64,000 nucleotides of DNA from Diphasiastrum complanatum (taxonomy: Eukaryota > Streptophyta > Lycopodiopsida > Lycopodiales > Lycopodiaceae), in the NCBI GenBank assembly GCA_029204225.1, contig CM055096.1:40051611-40115610 (forward strand), written 5' to 3'. The notes under the pieces are model-generated. The model was not told where the DNA came from. It did no database searches and worked only from the letters and a program-made list of their open reading frames with translations. The translations under genes were made by a program, and so were the position numbers. Below are positions 24,107 to 35,740 of the stretch, piece by piece; position 1 is the stretch's first letter; every line of letters begins with the position of its first letter.

Positions 24107-27100
24107 ATGTCTTCTACTGACACCTCTCAGTCTCCGAAATACTCCGTTCATCGTGGTGTTCCAACTGCAACGAACATCATGATGTTCCCTAGCGCAAGCA
24201 TGGTCGCTAAATGGATGACCCTTGCCAAGCCTTTGCTCATGGCAATGGGAATCTACGAGCGTGTCTTCTCTAGAAAAATCAACATGTATTTTATTACTAT
24301 GCCTTTTAGCACATGGACCAAGGCTATCACTTTCCAAAATACTGTCAAAGTACAGCAAAATGGACCAAGAATAGATTTGAATCGAATCCACAAGTGTGAT
24401 TGGATGTTAGATTAGATCAATCTATCAATCTACACAAGATTAGATAGCATTTAGATCAAATATAGATGAATAAATCTAACAAGAACAATCATTATTGATC
24501 AAAACTTGTACTTGCTGGTTTCACACGTGTGAAAACTTGTCAGAGTATGGACATTAGACTGAGAATAAAGTATACTAATCTTAGAACCCAATCAATGCAT
24601 AAAAACACAAGACAAATAGAGAGAAACACTAGAATTGCTCCAAAACCAAGATTTAGCTTCCATATCAATTATGGCCAAATGAGCCACCATATATACACAA
24701 GAGCTGATGCTTACTCAGCTAATTTGGCACGTGTGAGAGTGCCTACTCATCAAAGGATCCACCAATAATCATCAATATGGCACATGGACCAAGTCTCCTA
24801 ACTTATAGCCACCTCCCTTGATTTTAGGCAATTTTCCTAATTTATAGGGACTTGCACAAATATCTACTACAAGTTGGATCTCACCTACTACTGATGTTTT
24901 GACACATGTGAGAAATCCTTGGCACGTGTGAGATAACTCCTATCCATGTGAAATAGCTTTTCCCACCAATAAAATGATGCCAAGTGGCATATAGCTAGAA
25001 AACTAGATTTTGGCCATTTTAGCCACTAAATCTCAAATGAAATGGTATGTACAACCTATATGACTCATCTAAATAATAAATTCATTTAATTCACATGTGG
25101 GAACAGGCTCCACACATGTGTAAACATAATATGTACATGATTTTGGCCTAGAACAAGCATGATTTTGACACTTTCACAAATACCACACACAAGGTGTGTG
25201 TTACTGAAGCCTCCCTTGCTGCCATAGGAATCACATCTGGTAAGGAGCCATCTCCAAACCATAAGCACGCCAAGAACATGATCAAGCCATTCATTGACAC
25301 CTCCGTCTTTTTCTACTGGGAACTCATGACGGGTATCTCCTAGACTCCATCCGAGATTTTATCATCCAGGCCGCAACCCAGCTTCTAAACAAGTTCCTGA
25401 TGGTTGGCAACCTCAAGAAGGAACAAATTTCCTCACAGATCCTACACCGTATTGTCTACTCCAACTACAAAATAGGATCTAGCCCCCTCGAGTCTTATAA
25501 CTGGTATAAGAAAGTTTTTGGAGACTTGAAGAGGGCAATCAAGGAGAACACCAAGCAACAATTTTCGGTTGGCCGTCTCCTCTCTCTATTATCCACCTCT
25601 TATCTTGAGGATAGGCTTCGTGGGTTTGTTGTCGATTCTGTGTTGTCTATTTATAAAAAAGCACTGGTAGATTCATCTCATCAGGCATCTACCTCACATA
25701 GTCATTGTCGTGTACGCAGCAAGATCGTTATTCTTGACTCGCTTCCCGTGTCACATCAAATGACTAGGTAGACATCTTCAGCTGCACTTTTACCCTCTAC
25801 TGCTACTTGCATTGAACTACCGATCCCCCTCGCCATTGATGCATCCCTCGCCTTCACTTCCTCACAGGGTCAGTCTGTGACAATTGGATCTACCATTCCA
25901 ATCATAGCTGTCTAGGCCGCCTCACCTTCACAAATGAGAGCTGTTTCATCAAATACCTAGTATTTCATGGACATGTTCGATGATTCTGACCCCCTTGGAG
26001 CCTCAAAAGTTTTTGTCCTGTCCCAAAGTCTAGTGCCCTTTGAACTCCATTCCCTTGGAAGAGGATTCGAGATTGTCCATCATTCAGAAAATATTTTTGA
26101 AGACACTTTCCAAGAGGAACCACAAGAAACCATCGCAGCTCAGGTGCCAAACACAATTCGGGTTGGACAAGTTGTCAAGTCACCAAAACAGTTTGACTCC
26201 ATGGTACCTGAGGACTACGAGGAAGACATATTTGAAGAAGAAGGACCACGGGCACAAGCTCCACGCCAACCAAGAACAGTACCACCAGGTCCTCCTACTA
26301 CTACCACCTCCATGACAGTAGATTCTGGTGATGCTCTCAATTTAGTCTCAAGCCTTGTGCAAGTGATCCAGTCTATGCTGGATAAGAAATAAGAGATGGA
26401 GCAGTGCATATCAGATATAGGTTCTGAAAATACACTTATTAGCCAGAAAGTCATCTAGCTAGACAAAGAGTTGAAGATTGCCAAGCAGCACGAAGCCAAG
26501 TTTAAAGTTGAGATGAAGAAGGCACATCAATCGGTTGATCGCCTAGAAGATTATGTCAGTACGCTGCAGAATGCACTCACAACCGCCCAAGACCAAGTAG
26601 ATCAGGTCATGTAGGATGTAAAACAACAAGTGCACTTACTCCAGGGTCAACTGCAGATGGCTGAACATGATCGCATGTCTTCAAGGTGAATTGGATGCGA
26701 CCACCCTTGAGCATGATGCGTATCTTCAGACACAAATTTCTAATCATCCGGTAACTCCCATGGAAATTGGAAATTTGTTTAAAAAAGTTGAAACTTATAA
26801 AGTGGCCCTTCAAGGATTTCAAGGCCACTTTGACATATTCAAGGGTACGGCCTTAACTGAGTTGGCAAAGGCCAAAGCAATCATCAGTGAATATTAAAAG
26901 ACTATCGCTCAGGTTTTGGAGTCTAATTCTCAGATCCAAATTCCGTTGATGCCACAATTCTTGCCTCAACAACAAGAAATGATAGGATTGGATACAAGCT
27001 TGGATTCAGGCATGGAACAGGGTGGAGTCCCTGAAGTAGAAGAAGTTCAACTAGTTCCACAGGCAACGCAAACAGGTCCATCCACTTTAGGGACCAGACC

Positions 27101-27814
27101 ATTGTTCAGAAGACCAATCTATGTTGAGAACTAGATCCAGAGCTTCTTAGCTCAACATCCCCATGAGTCATCGCATGGTGGTGGGGTCATTAAGTTTAAG
27201 ACCTCTGAAATTGAGGCCAACAAAAAGTTGGATAAGCTACCTGCATTAGGAGAGCAGTCGGCCTCGAGAACTATAGTTTTTGAGAAATTCCAGAATCAAT
27301 CAAGAGTTATGTGTCCAGCCCTTGCCAGTTGCACGTAGATCCAAACAATAAATGGAAGGATTTGGGATTAGCCATGGACAAAATTATCATCCATACACCA
27401 AATCGGCCAATAATCCATGAATCTTACAGTTGGGAAACATCAGTGAATTTTCAACGAGCACTACAAGCATACCAATGGGAGTATGTCCACTCTCCCGATC
27501 CAACAGTGAGACAATCGGCGCTATTTGCAAAAGATCTAACTCTATTGGCATCTGTTGCAACGCGATGGAATGATTGCCTTTCCACTTTGGAATTCGATCC
27601 GAATAAGCCAATGGAATCAAATAGTAATAAAGATCAGCTCCCAGTGGCCAAATTATATTTTCGTATTGCCACGATAGGAGGCTCCTAGGAATCTCGGTCC
27701 ATTGGACGACCTCAAAGTGGATCACTGTATTTTGCCACACAACATAGATTTCAACACTGCCCGACTCGACTTCATGGAGAAGGTGTAGTATCATTTAATA
27801 AAAGTCTGACGTGA
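24107..27814 (+). pseudogene. ORF-X copy A: unknown large protein near Gypsy pol
   Basis: No family recognised. The ATG at 24107 is chosen because it follows a TATA-like site and aligns with the start of copy B. N-terminal domain: PSASMVAKW and PLLMAMGIYERVFSRKINMY, then (after a solo LTR at 24343-25178) KNMIKPFIDTSVFF, QAATQLLNKFLMV, a Pro-Leu-x2-Tyr-x-Trp motif, RAIKENTKQ and LLSLLSTSYLEDRL. The middle (25780-26390) is rich in S, P, T and acidic residues. A coiled-coil-like stretch (26400-26890: SVDRLEDYVSTLQNALTTAQ) leads to a C-terminal domain with FRRPIYVEN, HESSHGGG, IIIHTPNRPII, DPTVRQSALF and WNDCLSTLEFDPN. Total about 900 codons once the insert is discounted. At least seven stops or frameshifts. 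Copy B at 36.05-38.93 kb shares all landmarks in order. No membrane segment or enzyme motif seen. Confidence 0.75.
24343..25178 (-). mobile_element. Solo LTR (836 bp) inside ORF-X copy A
   Basis: Begins TGTCAAAGTACAG and ends GACACTTTCACA, flanked by a perfect AATAC duplication (24338-24342 and 25179-25183). Without the insert and one AATAC, the reading frame passes from AITFQNT to THKVCVTEA in the host ORF. The first 70 bases resemble the LTR of the short Copia at 52004 (both have TGT-AAAGTAC, then GGATC..ATCCACAAG-GTGATTGGATG), which puts it in minus orientation and in a related Copia family. It contains CACACGTGTG at about 24523 and several CACATGTG words. Confidence 0.92.
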
Positions 27815-28600
27815 TGCTAATAAAAGCCCCCAGTAATGGCCTCTCGCAGGTGTCGTGGAACCGCACCAATTTTGGTGGGAGATACTACTGGAGGGTTTGC
27901 AGATCCCGAGGCAACCCTAACCCTAGTTAATAAGTGAGAGAGATTTGGCACCCTACGTGTGTAAGTCCAACCCAATGATCACATAGTTATTTGATAATCA
28001 GAAAGTGAATAAAAAGACTTTAGACCTTTTTGCGGGACTTTTAATGTCGCAGGGCCTAAATGTCAAGTTAGTCAATAAGTTTGGGACTTCCACCAAAATT
28101 CGTTCAAATTCAATTTCAAATTGGTTCCCTCCAATTTTGAAATGGGTTCCCACTCTTTTTAAGTTTGAATAGTTAGGGAGGTAGAAATGGGCCAATAGGA
28201 TCGTGAGGCCAAGGCCCTCCTCTCCACTATTAAAAAGGGCAAACTCGAGTTTGCTACACATGTTCATATCCTCATTTCAATACAATCATATTGGTTCTCT
28301 TATGGAATGGATTTGTGAATGTCCTTGGTCTCTATCTTTTTCCTCCATCTCTCATGCTTTTGTTACATTTGTTAATTGTTGCATCTGAATATTATTGGGA
28401 TTGCATAATCTTATGCTTTTTGTGAGAGAGAAGGGGAGAGAGAGAAAGAGTAAGCTATCTTCATCGTGGATTGTAGTGTTTAATGGTTGTAGTGTTAATG
28501 CTTAGGGTTAATGGATGTTAGAGCTAGATGTGGATCTTCCATTCATGCTAAAATCTGAGATATGCTATCACTCTCATGGGAACGAACCTACGTGTGACAA
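27815..28600 (+). other. Non-coding region with TATA-like site, possibly LTR or UTR
   Basis: Follows ORF-X copy A. It has no ORF with motifs. CCACTATTAAAAAGGGC near 28226 could be a core promoter, and AGAGAGAAGGGGAGAGAGAG at 28425 is purine-rich. It could be a 3' LTR belonging to the preceding element, but no TG...CA boundary or second copy is visible. Confidence 0.3.
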
Positions 28601-28601
28601 C

Positions 28602-29488
28602 TAACTTCATCTCCTTGATGCTAGATTGCTTAGATCTTGGGTTGAGGATAGGCTAGAAAAGAAACCCACTACAAAGGCTAAGGCAGAAAAGAGAGATAGG
28701 GAGCGGATTGCACACAATGAGACTGTGGTGAAAGAGGACGAAACAGAAACCTACCTCCACAAAAATGTCGATGATATGTCATGTTTTTATACTATTGAAG
28801 AAGACGATTCCAAGAAATTAACAAAGTTTTAAAGAAAAGACCCTATACATTGTGTATTGCAGACATCCCATATGGATTCCAGATGAAAGAATTATTAAAT
28901 GATGATTCTCCATTCAAATACACTGAAATACACAGTGTCATGCAGGGCCTTTTGGAAGTGACAACCTCTTGGAGTCTTATTTTTATCCATTCAAGTAGGC
29001 AATCTACATTAGTTTAGAAATAGGAATTGAAAATGTTGTGTGTGGTAAGTCAAATCTATTCATATTTGGTTTTTTACCTATTCCATGATTAACATGGATT
29101 AAAAAAAATTATTTTTTAAATATGTTTACTTGTTCATTATTATCTTTGTAGGTACAAGCCCAATGTTAGAAACTCAGGCGACGCGTGGCTTTGTAATGAA
29201 ACAGAATATATATGACCATTGGTTATTGTTCTCTAGATGGAAAGTGCTCAATGCTGCATTACAATACCACCGGGTTAAATAGCTTTGGAAACTTGTTCCA
29301 ATTTTTAGCAGTTACAAAAAACTTAAAAATTCGATGATGGGTTCTATGGCTTGTCTCTATCAAAAACCCACAATTAATAAATCATTTGATTAATATTTTT
29401 CACTCCCAGCAGACTGGCCCTTAGACCTATTTAGTAGTAGAGGTACTAGCAACGCATATGTTGTTCAGAAAGACAGACATGTTGCTGG
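28602..29488 (+). pseudogene. Relic resembling an N4/N6 DNA methylase
   Basis: Two blocks recall the beta-class DNA methylase order (catalytic motif IV before AdoMet motif I). Block 1, at about 28844-29040, reads LCIADIPYGFQ (compare DPPY) and, further on, EVTTSWSLIFIHSSRQS, with a charged lysine/glutamate-rich segment upstream at 28626-28830. Block 2, at about 29405-29488, reads WPLDLFSSRGTSNAYVV then KDRHVAGL, like the D-F-x-G-x-G-T loop that binds AdoMet, though the first glycine position is S. Between them is GYCSLDGKCSMLHYN. A likely intron at 29045-29151 has GTAAGT and TTTGTAG. Frames shift and stops occur, so it is not functional. A Copia fragment truncates it at about 29488. The call rests on two short motifs; another Rossmann-type protein is possible. 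Confidence 0.45.
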
Positions 29489-30315
29489 TCTTCTATGAGA
29501 CTTTGCCAATGCACAAGTTTCACAAGGTTGAGCTCCTTTGTCATAAATTTTGGTAGTCCTATGGCTTTTCCATCTTTGACCATAGATGTCATGGCCTTGA
29601 AATTGGGGTCAGCATTGAGACACAATGTTTTTGATGATGCTACACTTAATGGAATGCATCATATTCCTTCTATCCTACACTCAACAACATTTGCTATATA
29701 GATTGATCTTTTTGTACCCCCATTAGGCATGAGACTAGTGAATGAATTCCTAGAGCTAGACATGTGGGAACTAGCCATGTGGGAGCTAGACATGTGGGAA
29801 CTAGCCCCAATATCTACCCACCATAATTTCTCACTCTTGAAGGGGGAAGTAGAGAAACTTGAGATTATCAAATAATCCTCCCTATGACTCTCATTACCCT
29901 CACTCACTTTCTCATTAGTAAGGTTAGCTTGCTTGAATTGGTTCTTTTTCTTGAAGCATAGTGGCCTTTCTTGCCACAAAAAAGCACTTGATCTTTGACT
30001 TGTTCTTCTTTCCACTTGATGTTGTAGGTTGTGAAGAATGACCTTCATCTCCATCTTTGGCTTTGTCCTTGTCCTTCTTGCAATGTTGCTGTAATTGTTG
30101 TCCTTTGCTCATCCCCTTTGGCTTGTCCTTTGTGAAGAGTGCTTTGTCCTCTCCACCATTCTTCAACAAAAGACTTAGTTTGTTGATCCTCAATAGCTTG
30201 TTCTCTTGCCTACACTCTTCAGCAATAAGAACTCCTTGCAATGCCTCCAAGCTTGGAAGCTCCTCTTGAATTGCATAAGTTTGGACAATATTGTCAAATT
30301 CATCTCTCATTGTTT
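29489..30315 (-). pseudogene. Copia gag-protease-integrase start relic
   Basis: Minus strand from 30310 down. Gag C-terminal region: RDEFDNIVQTYAIQEELPSL and AEECRQENKLLR, then a zinc-knuckle region disrupted by a frameshift near 29990 (IKCFF then KKATML). Protease reads LWWVDIGASSHM at about 29830, with the usual DSG as DIG. Immediately after it the SSHM motif is repeated several times (29750-29815). GAG-pre-integrase continues with FKAMTSMVKDGKAIGLPKF, and CETCALAKSHR lies at about 29490-29530, the zinc cysteines of integrase. There is no catalytic core, RT or LTR. It is closely related to the gag of the full element at 45.3-51.6 kb. Confidence 0.88.
29750..29815 (-). repeat. Tandem expansion at the protease SSHM motif
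   Basis: GAGCTAGACATGTGG and GAACTAGCCATGTGG alternate about four times. On the minus strand this gives repeated SSHM after the protease DxGA motif. Other copies (for example 49.1 kb and 54.1 kb) have one SSHM, so this is a local expansion. Confidence 0.75.
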
Positions 30316-30610
30316 TTTCTCATCCTATGCTTGGCCTAGTAGGTAGATTTCTTGACTTTGCTAAAAGCTTTTCATCCTTCTATATTATTTTACCATTTAT
30401 CTTTTTAGTTGATATACAATAGAAAGTAATCATGTATCTCAATATTTGATTCATATCAACAAATAAGCTATTTGATGCATTATAAGAGATGGATCTACCA
30501 TCAATTGGTATGTCTCCTCAATATAAAATGGGATACATATATTTTTATGCATTGTCTTTCTTACTGATCATGATCTATTTGATCGAGCTCTTTGTCTAAT
30601 CGAGTAGTTT
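30316..30610. other. Unassigned spacer
   Basis: AT-rich with no motif. It ends just before the 240-codon VSPNKKD-family frame. Confidence 0.4.
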
Positions 30611-31430
30611 GTGCGCAGAATAGCATACAATTCCAGCATGGATAGCTTTCAAGGCAATAATATATATTTCACAGATTCAATTCTAGATATTTTAGCAGTT
30701 TTTCTTACAATGCATGAGATGTATGCAAGTGATCCCAGCATGGAACCTCGTCACTTCGCCAACAAAGCTGCAATGAGAGACTATTGGGCTGATAAGAAAT
30801 GGGAACAGAGAATGAAAGAAAATTTTCTTAGGAAGCTTGGAGATCAACCTTCGGTAGATGGCGTCAAAACAAGAAAACGAATCTGTTTAGCTACGACAAA
30901 ATATTGGCAAAGACATATACAACAAATTTCAATAGGTATTCAGAGGGAGATATTCCAAGAACTACTTCTGCAACCAACTTTTCAGGAGCTGCAAGCATCA
31001 TCTAATATTGTTGAAAGAATTTTTTCTAACATCCGCAACACCTTCAGTCAAATTAAGGTGCCACACTTGGCGAATGAACTCTTCATGAAAGGATCTTCGC
31101 TTGTCATGGTACTAAATAAAGCTAATGGCACAACGAATCTCCCTCATTCACAAATTGCAGGTGCTTTGGGTGTTCATCGCAAAAATATTGTTGCAGCCAG
31201 TTCTCGCCTTAACATTAAAGACAACGAGGAGGTTCTGCCCTTGAGTGCCTGTCAGAGACAATTGCCTAGATGTAACATAATTACGGCCCAAGTCAAGGAA
31301 CTAGTGTATGCCATTTGGAGCTTAGAAACTTGAGTGTCCCCCAATAAAAAAGACATATGCTGATAGAGGATTGGAAGAAAGAGTGCTGTTAGACATCCAG
31401 TACATCTTCTTGACGACACTCAGGTCCCTT
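30611..31430 (+). pseudogene. VSPNKKD-family ORF (copy 2, longer)
   Basis: A 240-codon open frame at 30611-31333, first ATG in a loose context at 30614-30650. It shows MEPRHFANKAAMRDYWADKK, a basic segment ending KTRKRICLATTKYWQRH, then SQIKVPHLANELFMKGSS, IAGALGVHRKNIVAASSRL and QVKELVYAIWSLET. A TGA replaces the next residue. The frame then continues VSPNKKDIC, two stops, RIGRKSAVRHPVHLLDDTQ. GALGVHRKNIVAASSRL looks like a helix-turn-helix. I recall similar tracts in uncharacterised repetitive proteins of non-seed plants and algae, usually longer, with a Cys-rich C-terminus absent here. After CACTCAG|GTCC the coding similarity stops, which may be a splice donor. Function unknown; DNA-binding mobile-element protein is an inference. 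Confidence 0.6.
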
Positions 31431-33152
31431 TTTTTTTGGATTTTTGGTTTTTTGGTACTGTTCTTCTTTTGCACTACTGAAACTGATCGTTGATACTCAT
31501 GTTCTTTGGTTCTGCAGATACACACTCCACTCTTGCTGTTTGGAACTGTTTTGTAGTTTTTATTCAACTGATATTTTGCTCTTTTGAACTTTTGGGACTA
31601 TTGTACTTGTAGAAGATTATAAGCAACTATTTATTTTCTATTTAGTACTTATGAAAACTTGTGTAAGATATATTTTGGTACTTTTGGTACTCTATATTCT
31701 TTTCAAATAACTTTTCTTTTTTATGTTTGGACCACATGGAACATTTTATACTTCTGGTGTGCATAAACTATTGTTGTTTGTTGCTCTTTGGTTCTTTTGA
31801 TAGTTTTGGTAAATGTTTATTCAATTTGTTGTTTACAACATTTTGGTACTTTTTGATCTACTAGCATTTAGCTATTTGGTGCTTTTTAATATTTTGAAAC
31901 TTTTGGTACATATGATATTTCAAGTGTTTTCAAAACTATTGTTTTGTACTTTGAGACTTGCAGTAATTTTTGCACGATTGTTATTTTATCTATGGTACTT
32001 TGGTATTTTAAAAAGCTTATAAACAACTATTCAATGTGCAATGTACAACATCAAGAAAATAATGTTTGACTGCATTTTGACATTTTTTGAAACCTAAGAC
32101 TACCAAAGTTTGATATTATTGGTACTTGTTGGTACATTTGGTTTGTTTTTTTGTCTTAAGATTAAAACCTGGAAGTCATTTGCCACTGATTCGTACCAAT
32201 GAAACAATATTTGTATTGAACGTTTGTAGTGAAGCAATATTTGTATTGAATGTCTGAATATTTGTATTGAATGTTTGTATAAGTACTATTGGAACTTATC
32301 GTGTAACAATTCTGATACAACAGACTACCAAAATAGGTTATTTAATACATTGTGTCTCATTTTCATTGTAAAATCATCCAAATTGGTCTACTGAGATTTA
32401 TAGTACATACCATTTTTATTTTAGAATCTATAGCCTTTGATTCTTATTTTTTTAAATGTTGTCGTATTTGCAATTTGCACACGACTCAATTCAGTCTCTT
32501 TGGTACTGCTTTAGTGTTGGTACACCAATTGGTAGTATTACTCCAGTAGTTGGATACTAATTTTACAAATTTTGAACTATTTTGATACTATTTTTGTGTT
32601 GGTAAAACTCTTGAACTTATCGTGTACCAATTTTGATCCTCTTGATTACCAAATTAGGTTCTTTTATAGTAAGTGTCTCATTTATTTTAAGATCTACCAA
32701 GTAGGTAATATTTAGACTTCTCGTGACCATATTTTACGCTAAAACTATAAATTTAGGTATTTCTTTCTTTATATTTATTTGTGTTCGCAGCTCGCATACA
32801 ATCTTTTGTGGTCTTTTTGGTACTATTTTAGTGTTGTTTACCAATTGGTGGAATCTAACTCTAGTTACTACCAATTTTACAAGATTTGTTTATTTTTGTA
32901 ATGTTTACGTGCCTGAAACTTTTGAGTACCAAATATTGGTACTATTTGACCTATCGTGTAACAAATTTGATCTTCCAGACTACCATTTAAGGTTCTTGTA
33001 CTTTCTGCATGTTTAGTACTTTGGTGCTATAAGATGCTTTGGTACTTTGGTACTACTTGTATGCTTTGGTGCTACCTACAAGTACTTTCTACCGTTTGGT
33101 ACTACCTATGTGTGATACTTTGGTACTACTTGTATATGATGCTTTGGTACTA
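31431..33152 (+). repeat. GGTAC-rich tail of the VSPNKKD repeat (copy 2)
   Basis: About 1.7 kb, AT-rich, dense with GGTAC and TTTGGTACT words and no coding capacity. Its reverse complement matches 8870-10150 over most of its length, with shared landmarks such as TTCTGCAGATACACACTCCAC and GTGTCTCATTTTCATT. It is cut at 33152 by the CACTA end. It could be a very long 3' region or an intron of the preceding ORF. Confidence 0.7.
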
Positions 33153-33979
33153 CACTACAAGAGGACGGACGATTACCAACGCTTTTTTTGAGCATTTCTT
33201 TGAAAGGGAGTTTCTAAAATGAGTCATGGGGGGAGCAAAATGCTTGAGCCTTGGGTCCAGTGTCTGGCCTCGGTATAAGCCTAGCAAATTTGAACTTGTT
33301 TTTGACACATTTATAGAGAGGAATATAGACAAATTCATTAAGGGCCTCGGAACATACATCGGAATACTGAAGCTACTTTGAGGGGTATACCAAGGCTGAT
33401 GTTGGTATAAGCCTACCAAATTTGGACTTGTGTTTTTGACATTTATAGAGAGGGTTATAAAGAGGGTCTAGGTGGCCAGAGGCATTCCAGGACACTCTGC
33501 TAACCGAGGGTAATACTGAGACTGATGAAAAAAAGGCCCCTTGGTATAAACCACGGTATAAAATAGAATGTAAATGGATCTCAGTTTTGGAATTTGTTAC
33601 CTATCAGCACATTGAATTCCATTTTCTATAAACATTGGTTGCCATATGCACAAGTGAATAAAGAAATTTATGTATCACAAAAAAATGATGATCACAAATT
33701 GTTTACTCACATGCATCGACTTCCTGTTCGATGTCAGCTAGTCATAATAAAATGTAATTGCATCTGTGAACAATATGATTAAAATTACAATGAGTTGAAA
33801 TACATCGTATTGTCTCACTTATTCATTTGGTGGTTCATCATTATCATTTTCCACATCATCATGCGACAAATCCGCGAAACCAAATGAGTCTATCTCTAAT
33901 TCTACACAAATATCTCCTATAGCTTCATCATTAATAAGCTGATGGCGACGGTGATAACGAGTGAGATTGAGAAGGTGTG

Positions 33980-35740
33980 TTATGTTTCTTGTGTCATCGA
34001 TCCATCCGATGATGATGCATCACACTCAACGCCATCATTAGCTTGGAAAGCTTGCACATGAACATCCTCTGAAAATGTGTGATCATCAAATCCGTCATCA
34101 CGATCTTGCTCATGAGGTGCATCAGCTGGCAACGCCATGTCCTCCACGACATCTCTATCTTCAAAAATTCTTTTTCTTCGAGGAGTGACTTGAATCACAT
34201 ACCACCATCTAGGATCTGAATGATCGGGGTGAAAGACCACCTGTAATTGATCAATGTTACCATAAGCATTGAGTTGTAGTTAGTATCCATAGCTATGTTA
34301 CAATTTCTTGGGTATTACTGTACACAATATACACTTTTTGCAATACACTGAAAATTGATTGATTGACAACAAAAGAGCATAGACATGTTGAAGACATAGA
34401 AGAAATGTACCTACTCACATTGTTGAGAAAAAACAAATGTATCGCTTTGATCTGTTCAAAGCTTGGTAGAGTCAATGGCAAAATAACCACTCTCATCTTT
34501 CTTGAAAGTTGCATTGGGACCAAAGCAAATAACTTTGAACCATTTGACATCAAATATGAAAAAGCTGAATTGTCTAAATCCAACTTCGAGGATGCCATTG
34601 ACTGTCTCATAGTAATCAAGTAGAAAAGAGAATAAATTGTTGTCCGTAAGGGCTTGCTTGACTCTCTTGGGTAAAATCTGCCATGACTCCACAATCATAC
34701 ATATTTCTATTTTTGTCAATGCATTCCGTATAAAAGTGTCGGCCATGCATCCACAATGCATTGTGTCTTTTGTACTGAACAAAATGGAACTAAATTTGTT
34801 AGAGATACAACAAACATGTACAAAATTGCACGTACAAAAGTTTCAATTAGCATGTAAATGATGATCATCATAGCTTACGTGTAAATCGCACCCCCTTGTA
34901 TATTCTCGCTCTCTCTTTGTTACTTCCTGGTTCTTTGCCGAGGCTTCTCTAAGGGCCTCACATAGCCAATCAACCGTCATGTCCTTGGGCTGAAGGGCAA
35001 GGTCAGGTGGATATGGTTGTCTATCCTGAAAGTGGCTCGAGCGGTTTGTCTACAAGCCTTGGCCTCTTCGTATAGCAAAATCCACTTTGTATTTTCTCAA
35101 TATCAAGAATGCAAAACCTATTTACCTTCTCCTTGAAGGACTCACTCATTCTCATGATCACTCCTTTTCCTTGAGGAACCTCCCCAACAACACGCTCATC
35201 ATCCTTCTTATCACAAAGACGAGGAATAGATGGATCGCTATGAGTAAGGAACTCCATGATGTAAACCATGGAATCTTGCACTAGCCATCCTTCCGCCATG
35301 CTGCCCTTAGCCTTGCTCTTTGTCTTATGAAGCCTTTCAATGTTTTCATGGAATGTTCCAAGAAAAATATCCAACGACTATGGACAATGCTTGAATTAAA
35401 AAAATGGATCAATGTTAGTGAGATAACATGGGGATCACCACAATAGCAATAGTCTAGGATGGACTAAAAATGACGCAAGTATATGAGAACATGGGAATTA
35501 GTGAGAGAACATGGAAATTACCACAATAGCAATAGTCTAGGATGGACTAAGAATGATGCAAGTACATGATGTACCTGCAATGGCCACTTCATCTACCAAA
35601 TGCATGATGAGATGCATTTGAATGGTGAGAATGGATGTGGGAAAGTGCTTCTTGATCAAACATACTACCTCGATGGAGCTTTGTCTTGCTGCCTCAATGG
35701 ATGCCAGCGGTATCTCCTTGGATGAAATGTATCTTTATAA
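33980..35740 (-). pseudogene. CACTA transposase C-terminal region (DUF4218 and DUF4216-like)
   Basis: Minus-strand coding blocks in the order expected for the C-terminal half of plant CACTA transposase genes. DUF4218-like: SSIEVVCLIKKHFPTSILT and QMHLMMHLVDEVA at about 35700-35580, then FLGTFHENIERLHKTKSKA and GSMAEGWLVQDSMVYIMEFL at about 35370-35250. DUF4216-like: FLLDYYETVNGILEVGFRQF, IFDVKWFKVI and KDESGYFAIDST at about 34640-34460, then FHPDHSDPRWWYVIQVTPRR at about 34240-34180. An acidic tail rich in D and E runs to 33980. Introns probably separate the blocks; the spacer at 35375-35575 carries an 83-bp tandem duplication. The catalytic transposase_21 region is not present. Confidence 0.82.
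35420..35575. repeat. 83-bp tandem duplication in CACTA spacer
   Basis: TTAGTGAGA-AACATGG...CCACAATAGCAATAGTCTAGG occurs twice, with copies of CCACAATAGC at 35438 and 35521 (period 83). There are only a few substitutions between copies. Confidence 0.85.

Noticed and set aside
24047-24391. Minus-strand 114-codon frame
   Set aside because: Antisense of the ORF-X copy A N-terminal domain and running into the solo LTR.
27950-27975. TTTGGCACCC near 27935 as a second Gypsy primer site after ORF-X copy A
   Set aside because: It matches only a few bases of the TGGCGCCGTTGCC-type site; too weak to call.
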